A program made the position numbers and the translations under genes. A DNA stretch of 64,000 nucleotides from Burkholderia sp. MS389. Lineage in GTDB: Bacteria > Pseudomonadota > Gammaproteobacteria > Burkholderiales > Burkholderiaceae. The stretch lies in the NCBI RefSeq assembly GCF_016899425.1, contig NZ_CP045996.1:310001-374000 (forward strand), given 5' to 3'. Every line of letters starts with the position of its first letter. The first letter of the stretch is position 1. The notes beneath the pieces were generated by a model. It ran no database searches. It was not told the origin of the DNA and saw only the letters and a list, made by a program, of their open reading frames with translations. This document shows, one piece after another, positions 1 through 8,320 of the stretch.

Positions 1-20
1 GGGGTTTCTCGGAGCAACTG

Positions 21-398
21 ATGAACAAGCTGCTGCCGATGACGATCGCGTTGCTTGCCGGGAGCGGCATCGGGGCGGTGCCGCTCCACGCGGCCGGCAC
101 CATGGACGCGCTGCCATGCAGCGCCGCGCATGCGGCGGACCCGGGCGGCGGGAAGGCCGCGATGCCGGACACGTCGGTCCGCAGCTTCTCGACCGCCGGC
201 TGTTCGGGCGCGGTGTTGCAGGGAGACCGCGCCACCGCGACGGTCAACGGCGACAGGGTCGAGTTGCGCGACGGCGTCGTCTATGTGAACGGCCGGTCCT
301 ATGGCGCGGTCACGCCCGCGCAGACGGTCGAATACGAGGTCGCGCGCGACCGGCGCACGTTGAAGGTCGACGGGAAAATCCGCACGCCGCTGCGCTGA
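21..398 (+). CDS. small secreted protein of unknown function
   Basis: 125 aa. The first 24 or so residues form a typical Sec signal peptide: a basic start (MNK), a hydrophobic stretch, and a likely cleavage after PLHA. The mature part has two cysteines (about residues 33 and 61) that could form a disulfide. Its second half is rich in short alternating beta-type segments (DRVELRDGVVYVNGRSYG). A GGAG motif lies 6 bases before the ATG. It converges on the next gene. I do not recognise the family. An exported protein is well supported, but no function can be given. Confidence 0.7.
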   Translation: MNKLLPMTIALLAGSGIGAVPLHAAGTMDALPCSAAHAADPGGGKAAMPDTSVRSFSTAGCSGAVLQGDRATATVNGDRVELRDGVVYVNGRSYGAVTPAQTVEYEVARDRRTLKVDGKIRTPLR

Positions 399-469
399 TG
401 CGTACCGATTCGGTAGGCGGCAACCGCGACGTGCGATGCGGTTGCCGGATCGCCACGCCGGCGCGCGTC

Positions 470-2905
470 CTATTCGACGAGCGTCAGCCGGCCGTCGCTG
501 AGCCGCACTTCGCGCCCCACCCACGCCGCGTCGACGCGCGGCAGCACGGCCGACGGCTTGCGCAGTTCGCGCAGCAGCGTCGCGCCGTGCGACAGCCGGC
601 CGCCCATGCGCGCGATCACCGCCCGGGCGGCCTGGTACCGCGCGTGCCGGCCCGGGTCGAGCGTGTCTTCGAGCAGGATGTCGCGGCCGAGCACGCCCTG
701 CGTGTCACCCGGATAGATCATGAAGCCGGCGGCCTCGTCGGTGCCTTCGCTGCCGTCCTGCCAGAAGCTGCCGTTGCGATCGCGGCGCTCGGGGTGCGGT
801 GCGAACCACGTGTCGCGGTCGGCGGCCGGCATCGCGTGATGCAGGCGGAAGAACACGCGCATCAGGTTGTCGCGATACCACTCGCGCACCTGCAGATACC
901 AGCCGCGCATGCCGGGCGCGCCGAGCGCGTGCAGTACGCGGACCGGCAGCGGCCAGTCGGGAAACGGCTGCAGCGGCAGGTCGGCGGCCGGTGGCCGCGC
1001 GGTGCCCGGATCGGTTTCCCACGGCAGGCGGTGCGGGCTGTCGTCGAGCTGGCCGTACGCGGTCGGCGGACGCCCCCACAGGGCGCCGCCGCTGCTCGCC
1101 AGCGATGACGCGATGCACAGGTTGCCCTGCACGACGAACACGTAGAAGCGCGTGAACCAGTCGGCCAGTTGCTGGCCGTCGGCGCGCCGTTCGACGAGCG
1201 TCGCCAGTTCCCGGTCGAAGCGTTCCAGGCCGCGCGCGAGCGTCGGCAGGTGCCCGCGCGCGACGCGCAGCATCCGCCAGAACACCGGCAGCGCACGCAG
1301 CAGGCGCAGCGCTCGCCAGCGCAGCGGCGGCGTCGCACCGCCGATCTCGCCGCTGTAGTGGGCGGCCGACACGCCCCAGTCCGAGAGACGCGCGAGGAAC
1401 AGGTCGTTGTTGATGTACGACGCGCCGCCGTACAGCGCGGTGAACGGTTCGTTGTCGCGCAGCACGCGTGCGTCCCAGCGCGCCATGATGGCCGGGATGC
1501 TGCCGGCCGCCCGCCGTTGCGCATATTCGACGAGCCGGCTCGGCTGCGGCGGCAGGATCTCCGCGATGTTCGCGGCGGTCAGGTGACGATGCCAGCCGTA
1601 GGTGCTGATCGGACGGTACTGCAGCAGCCACAGCTGCGCACCGTCCCACGCCCATTCGACGTCGCCCGGCACGTAATGGAACGCGCGCAGCACCCGTTGC
1701 AGGAACGCCCACAGCTGCTGCGCGGTCAGGCCGTGCGCGGTCGCGAACGTGCCGCGCTGCCACGGCTCGCCGAGCCGCGACAGAATCGCGCGCTGCGGGC
1801 TGGCCTGCCCGTCGGCGAGCGTTTCGAGGTGACCTTCGACCCATTCGACTTCGATCGCGAGATGGCGCACGAACGCGATACCCGACAGCACGGGCGTGAT
1901 GAAGCGCTGCACGACGGCTTCCTCGAGGCCCCCGTCGAGCAGTTCGGCCACGCGCGCGGCCGCTTGCGATGCCGGTACGCGCAGGAACGTCGTGTGCAGG
2001 CCCGCGTTCGCCGCATCGGCCTGGTCTTCGCCATGGCTCGACGACCGGATCGCCCACTCGGCGTCCGGCTGGCTCGCGAGAAAGCCGGGCAGGCGCGGAT
2101 CGTCGGCAGCGGTCAGCGACAGCGCGGGCGGCACCGGCAGCCCGGCCATCGCGGCCAGCGCGAGGCGCCCGCCTTTGGTATGCGCGACGAAGCCCGTGTC
2201 GTCTCCTTCGAGCCACTGCGCGAACGCCGCCGGCGCATCGATCCACGGATAGTGTCCCCAGCCGGGCTCCAGCGTGACGGTCAGGTCGGCGCGCGCGAGG
2301 ATCGCCGACCACGCGGCGGCCTGCCCGACGCCGAGCACCGCATCCTGGCCGCCCCACACGAGTTCGATGCGATCGGTGACCCACTCGAGCAGCGGCAGCG
2401 CGGTATCGGCGCGCACGAGATCCCAGTGCGGCACGAACGCGCGGCAACGGGCATAGCCGGCGCCCATGCGGCGATACTGCGCGGACGTCCAGGTCCGGTT
2501 CGAGAACTTGCGGGCGAACAGCGCCGGGTAGTGCGCGAGCAGCCAGTGGATGGTCTTGCGCAGCGGCTTCGGCGCCATCAGTTTCGGCAGGCGCCGCTCC
2601 CACAGGAACGCGCCGACCGGGGCGAGCAGTACGCTGCGGCCGAAGTGGCCGGGGCGCCGCTGCAACGCGTGCAGGACCACCAGCGCATTCACGCCGACCG
2701 CCATGATCGCGTGCCCGGGTTCGGTCGCGTCCAGCAGCGCCTGCGCATAGGCGGCGAGATCCTCGCACGGCGGCGCGGGATGATCGCCGAAGCCCGGCAG
2801 TTCGAGCGGCACGGGGCGATAGCGCCGGAAGTGGGGCAGCGCGTCGTCCCACCAGTCGGCTGCGCTGCCGTTGCCGGCGAGGAGGTACAGGATCGGTTGG
2901 CTCAT
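470..2905 (-). CDS. alpha/beta-hydrolase-like / PEP-synthase-like fusion protein
   Basis: 811 aa with three parts. Residues 1-235 look like an alpha/beta-hydrolase fold: oxyanion-type start LLAGNG, acid loop WGGQD, and histidine loop GWGHYPW. The usual nucleophile elbow G-x-S-x-G reads G71-V-N73-A-L, so the serine is replaced by asparagine. Residues about 240-450 resemble the ATP-binding domain of PEP synthase/pyruvate phosphate dikinase (AIRSSSHGED, then DVEWAWDGAQLWLLQYRPIS). The C-terminus carries a PEP-utiliser mobile-domain signature (GGRLSHGATLLRELRKPSAV) with the histidine that is phosphorylated in that family. I see no PEP/pyruvate-binding TIM barrel. This suggests an ATP-dependent phosphotransferase of the rifampicin-phosphotransferase type, with substrate unknown. 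The gene appears monocistronic. Confidence 0.75.
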   Translation of the reverse strand: MSQPILYLLAGNGSAADWWDDALPHFRRYRPVPLELPGFGDHPAPPCEDLAAYAQALLDATEPGHAIMAVGVNALVVLHALQRRPGHFGRSVLLAPVGAFLWERRLPKLMAPKPLRKTIHWLLAHYPALFARKFSNRTWTSAQYRRMGAGYARCRAFVPHWDLVRADTALPLLEWVTDRIELVWGGQDAVLGVGQAAAWSAILARADLTVTLEPGWGHYPWIDAPAAFAQWLEGDDTGFVAHTKGGRLALAAMAGLPVPPALSLTAADDPRLPGFLASQPDAEWAIRSSSHGEDQADAANAGLHTTFLRVPASQAAARVAELLDGGLEEAVVQRFITPVLSGIAFVRHLAIEVEWVEGHLETLADGQASPQRAILSRLGEPWQRGTFATAHGLTAQQLWAFLQRVLRAFHYVPGDVEWAWDGAQLWLLQYRPISTYGWHRHLTAANIAEILPPQPSRLVEYAQRRAAGSIPAIMARWDARVLRDNEPFTALYGGASYINNDLFLARLSDWGVSAAHYSGEIGGATPPLRWRALRLLRALPVFWRMLRVARGHLPTLARGLERFDRELATLVERRADGQQLADWFTRFYVFVVQGNLCIASSLASSGGALWGRPPTAYGQLDDSPHRLPWETDPGTARPPAADLPLQPFPDWPLPVRVLHALGAPGMRGWYLQVREWYRDNLMRVFFRLHHAMPAADRDTWFAPHPERRDRNGSFWQDGSEGTDEAAGFMIYPGDTQGVLGRDILLEDTLDPGRHARYQAARAVIARMGGRLSHGATLLRELRKPSAVLPRVDAAWVGREVRLSDGRLTLVE

Positions 2906-3027
2906 GAAGGCTTCGTCGGTCGACGATCGTCGCGATTGCCGCGGTTGTCGTTGGTATTGCCCGGTGCGAGTGGAATGGAAGCGTGGCCCCGCTCGGATGG
3001 ATGGTGGGGCATTCTACGCGAGTCGAT

Positions 3028-3291
3028 TTACGTCAATTTGCCGTTTGTTTGGGTCTCGCGCGGCGTCTTGCCGGTCCAGCGCCGGTACGCATGACGGAAG
3101 CTGCGCGGCTCGCTGTCGCCGAGCCGCTCCGCGATCTCGGCGACCGTCAGCGCGTGATCGTCGAGCAACCGCACGGCGTCGTCGCGACGCACGTCGTCGA
3201 GCAGCGACTGGAACGTGATGCCGTCCTTGTCGAGCCGACGGCGCAGCGTGCGTTCGGTCGGGTGCAGCGCATCGGCGAGCGTGCCGCCGAT
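3028..3291 (-). pseudogene. AraC-type DNA-binding domain remnant
   Basis: An open frame of 87 codons encodes only the C-terminal helix-turn-helix half of an AraC regulator: LHPTERTLRRRLDKDG, then LTVAEIAERLGDSEPRSFRHAYRRWTGKTP. This second stretch is the classic AraC second helix-turn-helix. Nothing upstream resembles the ligand-binding half. The homology stops exactly where the GntR gene ends. No start codon with a ribosome site is visible. I read it as the surviving 3' end of a gene cut by a deletion or by insertion of the GntR gene. It could be a stand-alone DNA-binding peptide, but that is less likely. Confidence 0.7.
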
Positions 3292-4154
3292 CAGCGTTCT
3301 TCCGGATCCGTTGCGGCCGCATCGAGTGCCGCAACGGATCCGGCGGCCGCGCGCCTGCGGATCTCGGAATCGAGGATCAACCGTCCGCGCAGCTTGCCTT
3401 TCATCCGCTTCACGTGCTTGGGCGCCTCGGTCATGTGCTCGACCATCAGCGCCCGGACGCGCTCGGCATCGCGCTCGCGCGCGGCCTGCAGGATCGCCTT
3501 GTGGATCGACACGTTCGCTTCGCCGAAGCGCTTGTGCTCGACGAGCGGCGTGTCGTTCCGGAACTCGATCAACTGCCGGATCATCTCGTTGATCAGTTCG
3601 CAGCTGAAGCGCAGGAACGGATTCGGATTCGCGGCCGCGAGGATGTCGTGGAACGTCGTGTCTTCCTGCCGCTGACGCAGCATGTGGCCGCGATCGTGCA
3701 CGCTCGACGCGCCGTCGCAGCACGCGATGTTCGCCTCCAGCGCCGCGAAGTCGCGCTCGCTTAGATGCGGCACGGCGCCGGCGGCCAGCTCGGGTTCGAG
3801 CAGCTTGCGCACCGTATAGATGTCGTCGATCGTCACGTCCTTGAAGAACAGGTAGTTCTGCAGCAGCTGAAGCGTGCGGTCGAGCGGCACCTCGACGACC
3901 ATCCCGCCGCCCGACGGCCCCGTCGTGACCTTGATGAGCCCCTGCACCTCAAGCGACTTCAGCGCCTCGCGGATCGTGCTCTTGCTCACCGCGTAGAGCT
4001 GCTGCAGCTCGGCCTCGCGCGGCAGGCGGTCACCCGGCTTCAGGTCCTTCTCGGTGATCAGCCGCTTGATCTCCTCGGCGACCAGATCGGCCCGCTTCGG
4101 CTGCTTGATTTCGACCGCGAGGCCCGCCCTGGCTCGGTCCATGACCATCTTCAC
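3291..4154 (-). CDS. GntR/FCD-family transcriptional regulator
   Basis: 287 aa. Residues about 20-90 form the winged helix of the GntR family (LKPGDRLPREAELQQLYAVS followed by KSTIREALKSLEVQGLIKV). Residues about 115-260 form an all-helical FCD effector domain with scattered His/Asp residues of the kind that bind metal and a carboxylate ligand. It is transcribed divergently from the importer operon at 4377. The palindrome at 4267-4286 between them is a natural binding site. I infer that it represses that operon and is released by an intermediate of the pathway. Confidence 0.9.
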   Translation of the reverse strand: MKMVMDRARAGLAVEIKQPKRADLVAEEIKRLITEKDLKPGDRLPREAELQQLYAVSKSTIREALKSLEVQGLIKVTTGPSGGGMVVEVPLDRTLQLLQNYLFFKDVTIDDIYTVRKLLEPELAAGAVPHLSERDFAALEANIACCDGASSVHDRGHMLRQRQEDTTFHDILAAANPNPFLRFSCELINEMIRQLIEFRNDTPLVEHKRFGEANVSIHKAILQAARERDAERVRALMVEHMTEAPKHVKRMKGKLRGRLILDSEIRRRAAAGSVAALDAAATDPEER

Positions 4155-4227
4155 GACTCCTTTGTGTGGCTGCGCGCCGCGTCATCGTCGACGACCGGTG
4201 CCGGCGCGGGTACGGAATTTTGCCTGA

Positions 4228-4256
4228 TTGACACCAATTTTGATCAACTCTAGCAT
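4228..4256 (+). promoter_or_regulatory. sigma70-like promoter of the importer operon
   Basis: A perfect -35 box TTGACA (4228-4233) is followed after exactly 17 bases by TAGCAT (4251-4256), which matches 4 of 6 consensus bases. The predicted transcription start is near 4263, just ahead of the palindrome at 4267. The sequence here is much more AT-rich than its surroundings. Confidence 0.65.
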
Positions 4257-4266
4257 CAGGTTCATT

Positions 4267-4286
4267 CTATTTATCATGATAAATAG
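4267..4286. promoter_or_regulatory. 20-bp perfect palindrome, probable GntR operator
   Basis: CTATTTATCA is followed directly by its reverse complement TGATAAATAG, with no mismatch over 20 bp. It sits right after the predicted transcription start and between the divergent GntR gene and the importer operon. This is a textbook position for a repressor site. That the GntR protein at 3291-4154 binds here is an inference from position. Confidence 0.7.
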
Positions 4287-4376
4287 GATCAACCGGCGGC
4301 GCGCATCCAGGAGTGGCGTGGGCACGGTTTGGCAGTCGGTCGTATCGCGTGTGTCCCCGTTCATGAGGAGCTCAAC

Positions 4377-5585
4377 TTGAATCGCCGAGAACTGTTGAAA
4401 CTGGCCGCGCTGTCGGCCGTGCCGGGCGCGCTCGGCAGCATGTCGTCCCGGGTCGCGTTCGCGCAGGGCTCGCCCATCCAGCTTGCCTGCCCGGTGCCGA
4501 TGTCCGGCCCGTTCGCCGCCAACGGCAAGTACGCCGATCTCGGCATGCAGCTCGTCGTCAAGCAATACGGCAAGGTGCTCGGCGCGCCGCTCGCCTATAC
4601 GGCGCTCGACACCGAGGGCAAGCCCGCGACCGCCGTGCGGCGCGTGCAGGAAATCGCGCAGCAGAAGGGCGTGCGCTTCTTCGCGGGCGGCATCCTGTCG
4701 TCCGAATCGCTGGCGATGGGCAAGGAAGTCCAGAAGGCGGACGGCGTGTTCATCACGACGGCCGGTGCGGACGAGATCACCGGCAAGGATTGCAACGCGG
4801 CGACGTTCCGCTGGTCGGTGCCGACGTTCGGCGCGATCGAGCAGACGGTGCGCCCGTTGATCCAGATGCTGCCGAAGGCGAAGCGCTGGTACACGATCAC
4901 GCCGCAATACGTGTTCGGCGACGGCCTGCTGTCGGCCGCGAAGGCGGTCTTCAAGGAGAAGGGCATCGAGCACGTCGGCAACAGCTACCACTCGCTCGCC
5001 GAGAAGGAGTTCAGCGGCTACCTGACGAACGCGGCGGCCGCGCAGCCGGACGTGCTGCTGATCCTGAACTTCGGCTCGCAATCGTCTGACACGCTGCGCC
5101 AGGCCGTCAGCTTCGGGATGAAGCGCAACTGCACGATCCTGCTCGCATGGGCATCGGGCCTCGAGCAGTTCGAGGCGCTCGGGCCGGACATCTGCGACGG
5201 CGTGTATTTCGGCGCGCAGTACTGGCACGGCATCGATTCGCCGCTGAACCGCGATCTCGTGAAGCGCGCGAACGCCGCGTTCAAGGCGAACCCGAACTAC
5301 AGCCTCGCGGGTTCGTACATCTGCTCGAAGATCCTGATCGACGCGATGGTAAAGGCCGGCAGCGCCGATCCGAAGAAGGTCGTCGCGGCGATGGAAGGGA
5401 TGAAGTACGACGGCCTCACGGGCCCGGAGGAAATCCGCAAGGGCGACCACCAGGTGCTGAAGAACTACTACCTGCTGAAGGGCAAGCCGAAGGGCCGGAT
5501 GAAGAATGCGGACGACTATGCCGACATCGTCAGCGCCGGCCAGTCGTTCCTGCCGCTCGACAAGACGGGCTGCAAGCTCGCGTGA
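4377..5585 (+). CDS. branched-chain-amino-acid-type ABC transporter substrate-binding protein
   Basis: 402 aa from a TTG start at 4377, chosen because GAGGAG (4365-4370) lies 6 bases upstream. An in-frame ATG at 4329 lacks a comparable ribosome site. The N-terminus NRRELLKLAALSAVPGALG has a twin-arginine pair before a hydrophobic stretch, and export probably follows cleavage near AFAQ. The mature protein has the type 1 periplasmic fold of the LivJ/urea/amide-binding group (Peripla_BP_6), starting LACPVPMSGPFAANG. It is the first gene of a seven-gene operon. The enzymes downstream suggest the ligand is an amide, carbamoyl or short peptide compound rather than leucine itself. Confidence 0.9.
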   Translation: MNRRELLKLAALSAVPGALGSMSSRVAFAQGSPIQLACPVPMSGPFAANGKYADLGMQLVVKQYGKVLGAPLAYTALDTEGKPATAVRRVQEIAQQKGVRFFAGGILSSESLAMGKEVQKADGVFITTAGADEITGKDCNAATFRWSVPTFGAIEQTVRPLIQMLPKAKRWYTITPQYVFGDGLLSAAKAVFKEKGIEHVGNSYHSLAEKEFSGYLTNAAAAQPDVLLILNFGSQSSDTLRQAVSFGMKRNCTILLAWASGLEQFEALGPDICDGVYFGAQYWHGIDSPLNRDLVKRANAAFKANPNYSLAGSYICSKILIDAMVKAGSADPKKVVAAMEGMKYDGLTGPEEIRKGDHQVLKNYYLLKGKPKGRMKNADDYADIVSAGQSFLPLDKTGCKLA

Positions 5586-5655
5586 CGCCGTGCATGCGTT
5601 CGCGGCGCATCGCGCGCCGCGGGCGTCCGTTACCTTTCTTTCCGACACGGAAGCC

Positions 5656-6516
5656 ATGAACGTCTATCTGCTGCAGATCGTCAACGGCATCGGCGTGGGC
5701 ATGCTGTATTTCCTGCTCGCGGTCGGCCTGTCGATCGTGTTCGGCCTGCTGCGCTTCGTGAATTTCGCTCACGGCGCGTTCTACCTGCTCGGGGCGTACC
5801 TCTGCTACCAGGCGCTGCAATGGTCGGCGAATTTCTGGGTCGCGCTCGCGCTCGTGCCGCTCGTCGTCGGCGCGTTCGCGTGGATCGTCGAGAAGCTGGT
5901 TCTGCGCCACGTGTACGCGCAGCAGCATGAATTCCACATCCTCGCGACGGTCGGGCTCGCGCTCGTGCTGCAGGAGTGCGCGATCCTCGCGTGGGGGCCG
6001 CTCGGCGACAACGTGCCGCCGCCCGACGCGCTGAACGGCGTCGTGATCTGGGGCGGCTTCGTCTACCCGAAGTACCGGCTGTTCGTGATCGCGTTCACGG
6101 CCGTCCTCGCCGCGTTGCTGTGGTGGGTGCTCGAAGGCACGCGGCTCGGCAGTACGGTGCGTGCGGGCAGCGAGTCGACGGAGATGGTGTCGCTGCTCGG
6201 CATCAACGTGACCCGCGTGTTCAGCCTCGTGTTCGCGCTCGGCGCGGCGACGGCCGCGCTGGCCGGCGTACTCGCCGCCCCGATCCGCGGCGTCGATCCG
6301 TTCATGGGCATCGAGGCGCTCGGCGTCGCGTTCGTCGTGGTCGTCGTCGGCGGGATGGGGAATTTTCTCGGCGCGCTCGTCGGCGGGCTGCTGGTCGGCA
6401 TCGTGCAGAGCCTGATGAGCACGCTGTGGCCGGAAGGCGCGCGGCTGATGATCTACGTCGCGATGGCGGCCGTGCTGCTGCTGCGTCCGAACGGTTTGCT
6501 GGGGAGGGCTGCATGA
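5656..6516 (+). CDS. livH: branched-chain-type ABC transporter permease (LivH type)
   Basis: 286 aa, starting MNVYLLQIVNGIGVGMLYFL. The frame stays open upstream of 5656, but the upstream part is not family-like. About eight hydrophobic membrane segments and the conserved LivH features are present (LSIVFGLLRFVNFAHGAFYL near the N-terminus, AAPIRGVDPFMG and VVVVGGMGNFLGALVGGLLV near the C-terminus). It forms the translocation channel with the next gene, whose ATG overlaps its stop codon by 4 bases. The lower-case symbol reflects the family; the substrate is not proved. Confidence 0.92.
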   Translation: MNVYLLQIVNGIGVGMLYFLLAVGLSIVFGLLRFVNFAHGAFYLLGAYLCYQALQWSANFWVALALVPLVVGAFAWIVEKLVLRHVYAQQHEFHILATVGLALVLQECAILAWGPLGDNVPPPDALNGVVIWGGFVYPKYRLFVIAFTAVLAALLWWVLEGTRLGSTVRAGSESTEMVSLLGINVTRVFSLVFALGAATAALAGVLAAPIRGVDPFMGIEALGVAFVVVVVGGMGNFLGALVGGLLVGIVQSLMSTLWPEGARLMIYVAMAAVLLLRPNGLLGRAA

Positions 6517-7556
6517 TCGATTCGTCGAAACCGCTGCCGCCGGGCGCGGCGGCGTCGCAACGCCCGCAGCCGTGGCGCGGCGTGTTGCAGCGGCCGGAAG
6601 GCTGGCTCGCGGTGGTGGCCGCGTGCGTGTTGCCGCTTGTGCTGAGCTCGGGCTCGCTCGCGACCGAAGTGCTGGTGTTCGCGCTCGCCGCGCTCGGCTG
6701 CAACCTGCTGCTCGGCTACACGGGGCTGTTGTCGTTCGGGCAGGGCATCTTCTTCGGGCTCGGCAGCTACGCGGCGGGGCTCGTGCTGACGCGCGGCGTC
6801 GCGTCCGTGACGGCCGCGCTGGTCGCGGCCGCGGTGCTCGGTGCCGTCGCGGCCGCACTCGTCGGCTGGTTCTCGATCCGGCAGCGCGGCACGTATTTCG
6901 TGATGCTGACGCTTGCGTTCGGGCAGCTGTTCTATTTCCTCGCGTATACGACGCCGAACGTGACGGGCGGCGACAACGGGCTGCTCGACATCCCGCGCCC
7001 GGCGCTCGCCGCATTCGGGCAACCGCTCGTGTCGCTCGCTTCGCCGTGGCGCTACTACGGCTTCGTCGCGGTGCTGTTCGTCGCGGTGTTCTGGCTGCTG
7101 CTGCGCGTATCGCGCTCGGTGTTCGGCCGCACGCTGCTCGCGATTCGCGACAACGAAGCGCGCGCGGCGGCGGCCGGCTACGACGTGAAGCGCTTCAAGC
7201 TCGCGGCGTTCGTGATCTCGGGCGCGGTCACGGGCCTGGCCGGGGCGCTGCACGCGCTGATGACGGGCATCGCGCCGCTGTCGAACATCGACTACCACAC
7301 GAGCGAGATGATCCTCGTGATGACGGTGATCGGCGGCACGGGCAACCTGTTCGCGTCGGTGCTCGGCGCGGCGTTCTACGTGCTGTTCGCGGACTGGCTG
7401 TCGACGCTGTGGCCGCGCTGGTTGCTGCTGCTCGGCCTCGTCTTGATCGCGGTCAGCCTGGTCATGCAGCGTGGGTTGTGGGGGCTGGGCGAACGCATCG
7501 TGGCGTCGCTGCGGCGTAGCGATCGCGCGGCGGCCACGGTCAAGGAGCGGCAATGA
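6513..7556 (+). CDS. livM: branched-chain-type ABC transporter permease (LivM type)
   Basis: 347 aa, starting at the ATG that overlaps the previous stop (ATGA). A proline-rich cytoplasmic start (to about residue 25) leads into roughly ten membrane segments. LivM-type motifs are visible: LLGYTGLLSFGQGIFFGLGSY and, near residue 215, the cytoplasmic loop RDNEARAAAAGYDVKRFKL that contacts the ATPase. It pairs with the LivH-type subunit in the inner membrane. Its stop overlaps the ATPase start by 4 bases, so translation is coupled. Confidence 0.92.
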   Translation: MIDSSKPLPPGAAASQRPQPWRGVLQRPEGWLAVVAACVLPLVLSSGSLATEVLVFALAALGCNLLLGYTGLLSFGQGIFFGLGSYAAGLVLTRGVASVTAALVAAAVLGAVAAALVGWFSIRQRGTYFVMLTLAFGQLFYFLAYTTPNVTGGDNGLLDIPRPALAAFGQPLVSLASPWRYYGFVAVLFVAVFWLLLRVSRSVFGRTLLAIRDNEARAAAAGYDVKRFKLAAFVISGAVTGLAGALHALMTGIAPLSNIDYHTSEMILVMTVIGGTGNLFASVLGAAFYVLFADWLSTLWPRWLLLLGLVLIAVSLVMQRGLWGLGERIVASLRRSDRAAATVKERQ

Positions 7557-8320
7557 GCGAAGCGATTCTCGAAGCGCGCGGCATCGTCAAGCGCTACGGC
7601 AAGTTCACCGCGCTGGGCGGCGTCGATCTGCGCATCATGCCGCGCACCGTGCATTCGGTGATCGGCCCGAACGGTGCCGGCAAGACGACGCTGTTCCATA
7701 CGCTGACCGGCACGCTGCCGATCACGTCGGGCTCGATCCTGTTCGACGGTCGCGACGTGTCGCACGAACCCGATCACAAGCGCGTGCGGCGCGGCATCGC
7801 ACGCTCGTTCCAGGTCACGAGCCTGTTTCCGAACCTGAGCGTGCGCGAGAATCTGCGCGTCGCCGCGCAGGGCGTCGAATCGCGGCGGGCGTTGAATCCG
7901 TGGACGCCGCCGCGCGGTGCGCTCGCGCATGACGGCATCGTCGACGACGTCCTCGAGCGGCTCGGCCTGCAGCGCTTCGCCGATACCGCGGCCGGCGTGC
8001 TGTCGCACGGCCAGCAGCGCCGGCTCGAGGTCGGCATGGCGCTGGCGGCGCGGCCGCGCGCGATCTTTCTCGACGAGCCGACGTCGGGCATGGGCATCGA
8101 CGATCTCGACGACATGAAGACGCTGATCCGCGGCCTGCGCGACGACTACACGGTCGTGCTGATCGAACACAACATGGGCATCGTGATGGACATCTCGGAC
8201 ACGATCACGGTGATGCAGCAGGGGCGCGTGCTGGTCGAAGGCAAACCCGAAGCGATCCGCGGCGACGAGCGCGTGCGCAGCGCGTATCTCGGCAACATGA
8301 TCACCGGAGGCCGCGCATGA
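7553..8320 (+). CDS. livG: branched-chain-type ABC transporter ATP-binding protein (LivG type)
   Basis: 255 aa. Walker A GPNGAGKTT lies near residue 41, the signature region LSHGQQRRLEVGMAL near 148, and Walker B AIFLDEPTSGMG near 170. The signature reads LSHGQ instead of LSGGQ, a common variant in this subfamily. The C-terminal tail (VLVEGKPEAIRGDERVRSAYLG) is typical of LivG. It powers the importer together with the LivF-type ATPase, with which it overlaps by 4 bases. Confidence 0.92.
   Translation: MSEAILEARGIVKRYGKFTALGGVDLRIMPRTVHSVIGPNGAGKTTLFHTLTGTLPITSGSILFDGRDVSHEPDHKRVRRGIARSFQVTSLFPNLSVRENLRVAAQGVESRRALNPWTPPRGALAHDGIVDDVLERLGLQRFADTAAGVLSHGQQRRLEVGMALAARPRAIFLDEPTSGMGIDDLDDMKTLIRGLRDDYTVVLIEHNMGIVMDISDTITVMQQGRVLVEGKPEAIRGDERVRSAYLGNMITGGRA

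Noticed and set aside
4182..5657. Long minus-strand open frame (491 codons) opposite the substrate-binding-protein gene
   Set aside because: Arg/His/Asp-rich composition without family motifs, fully antisense to a well-supported gene; a usual artefact of GC-rich codon use.
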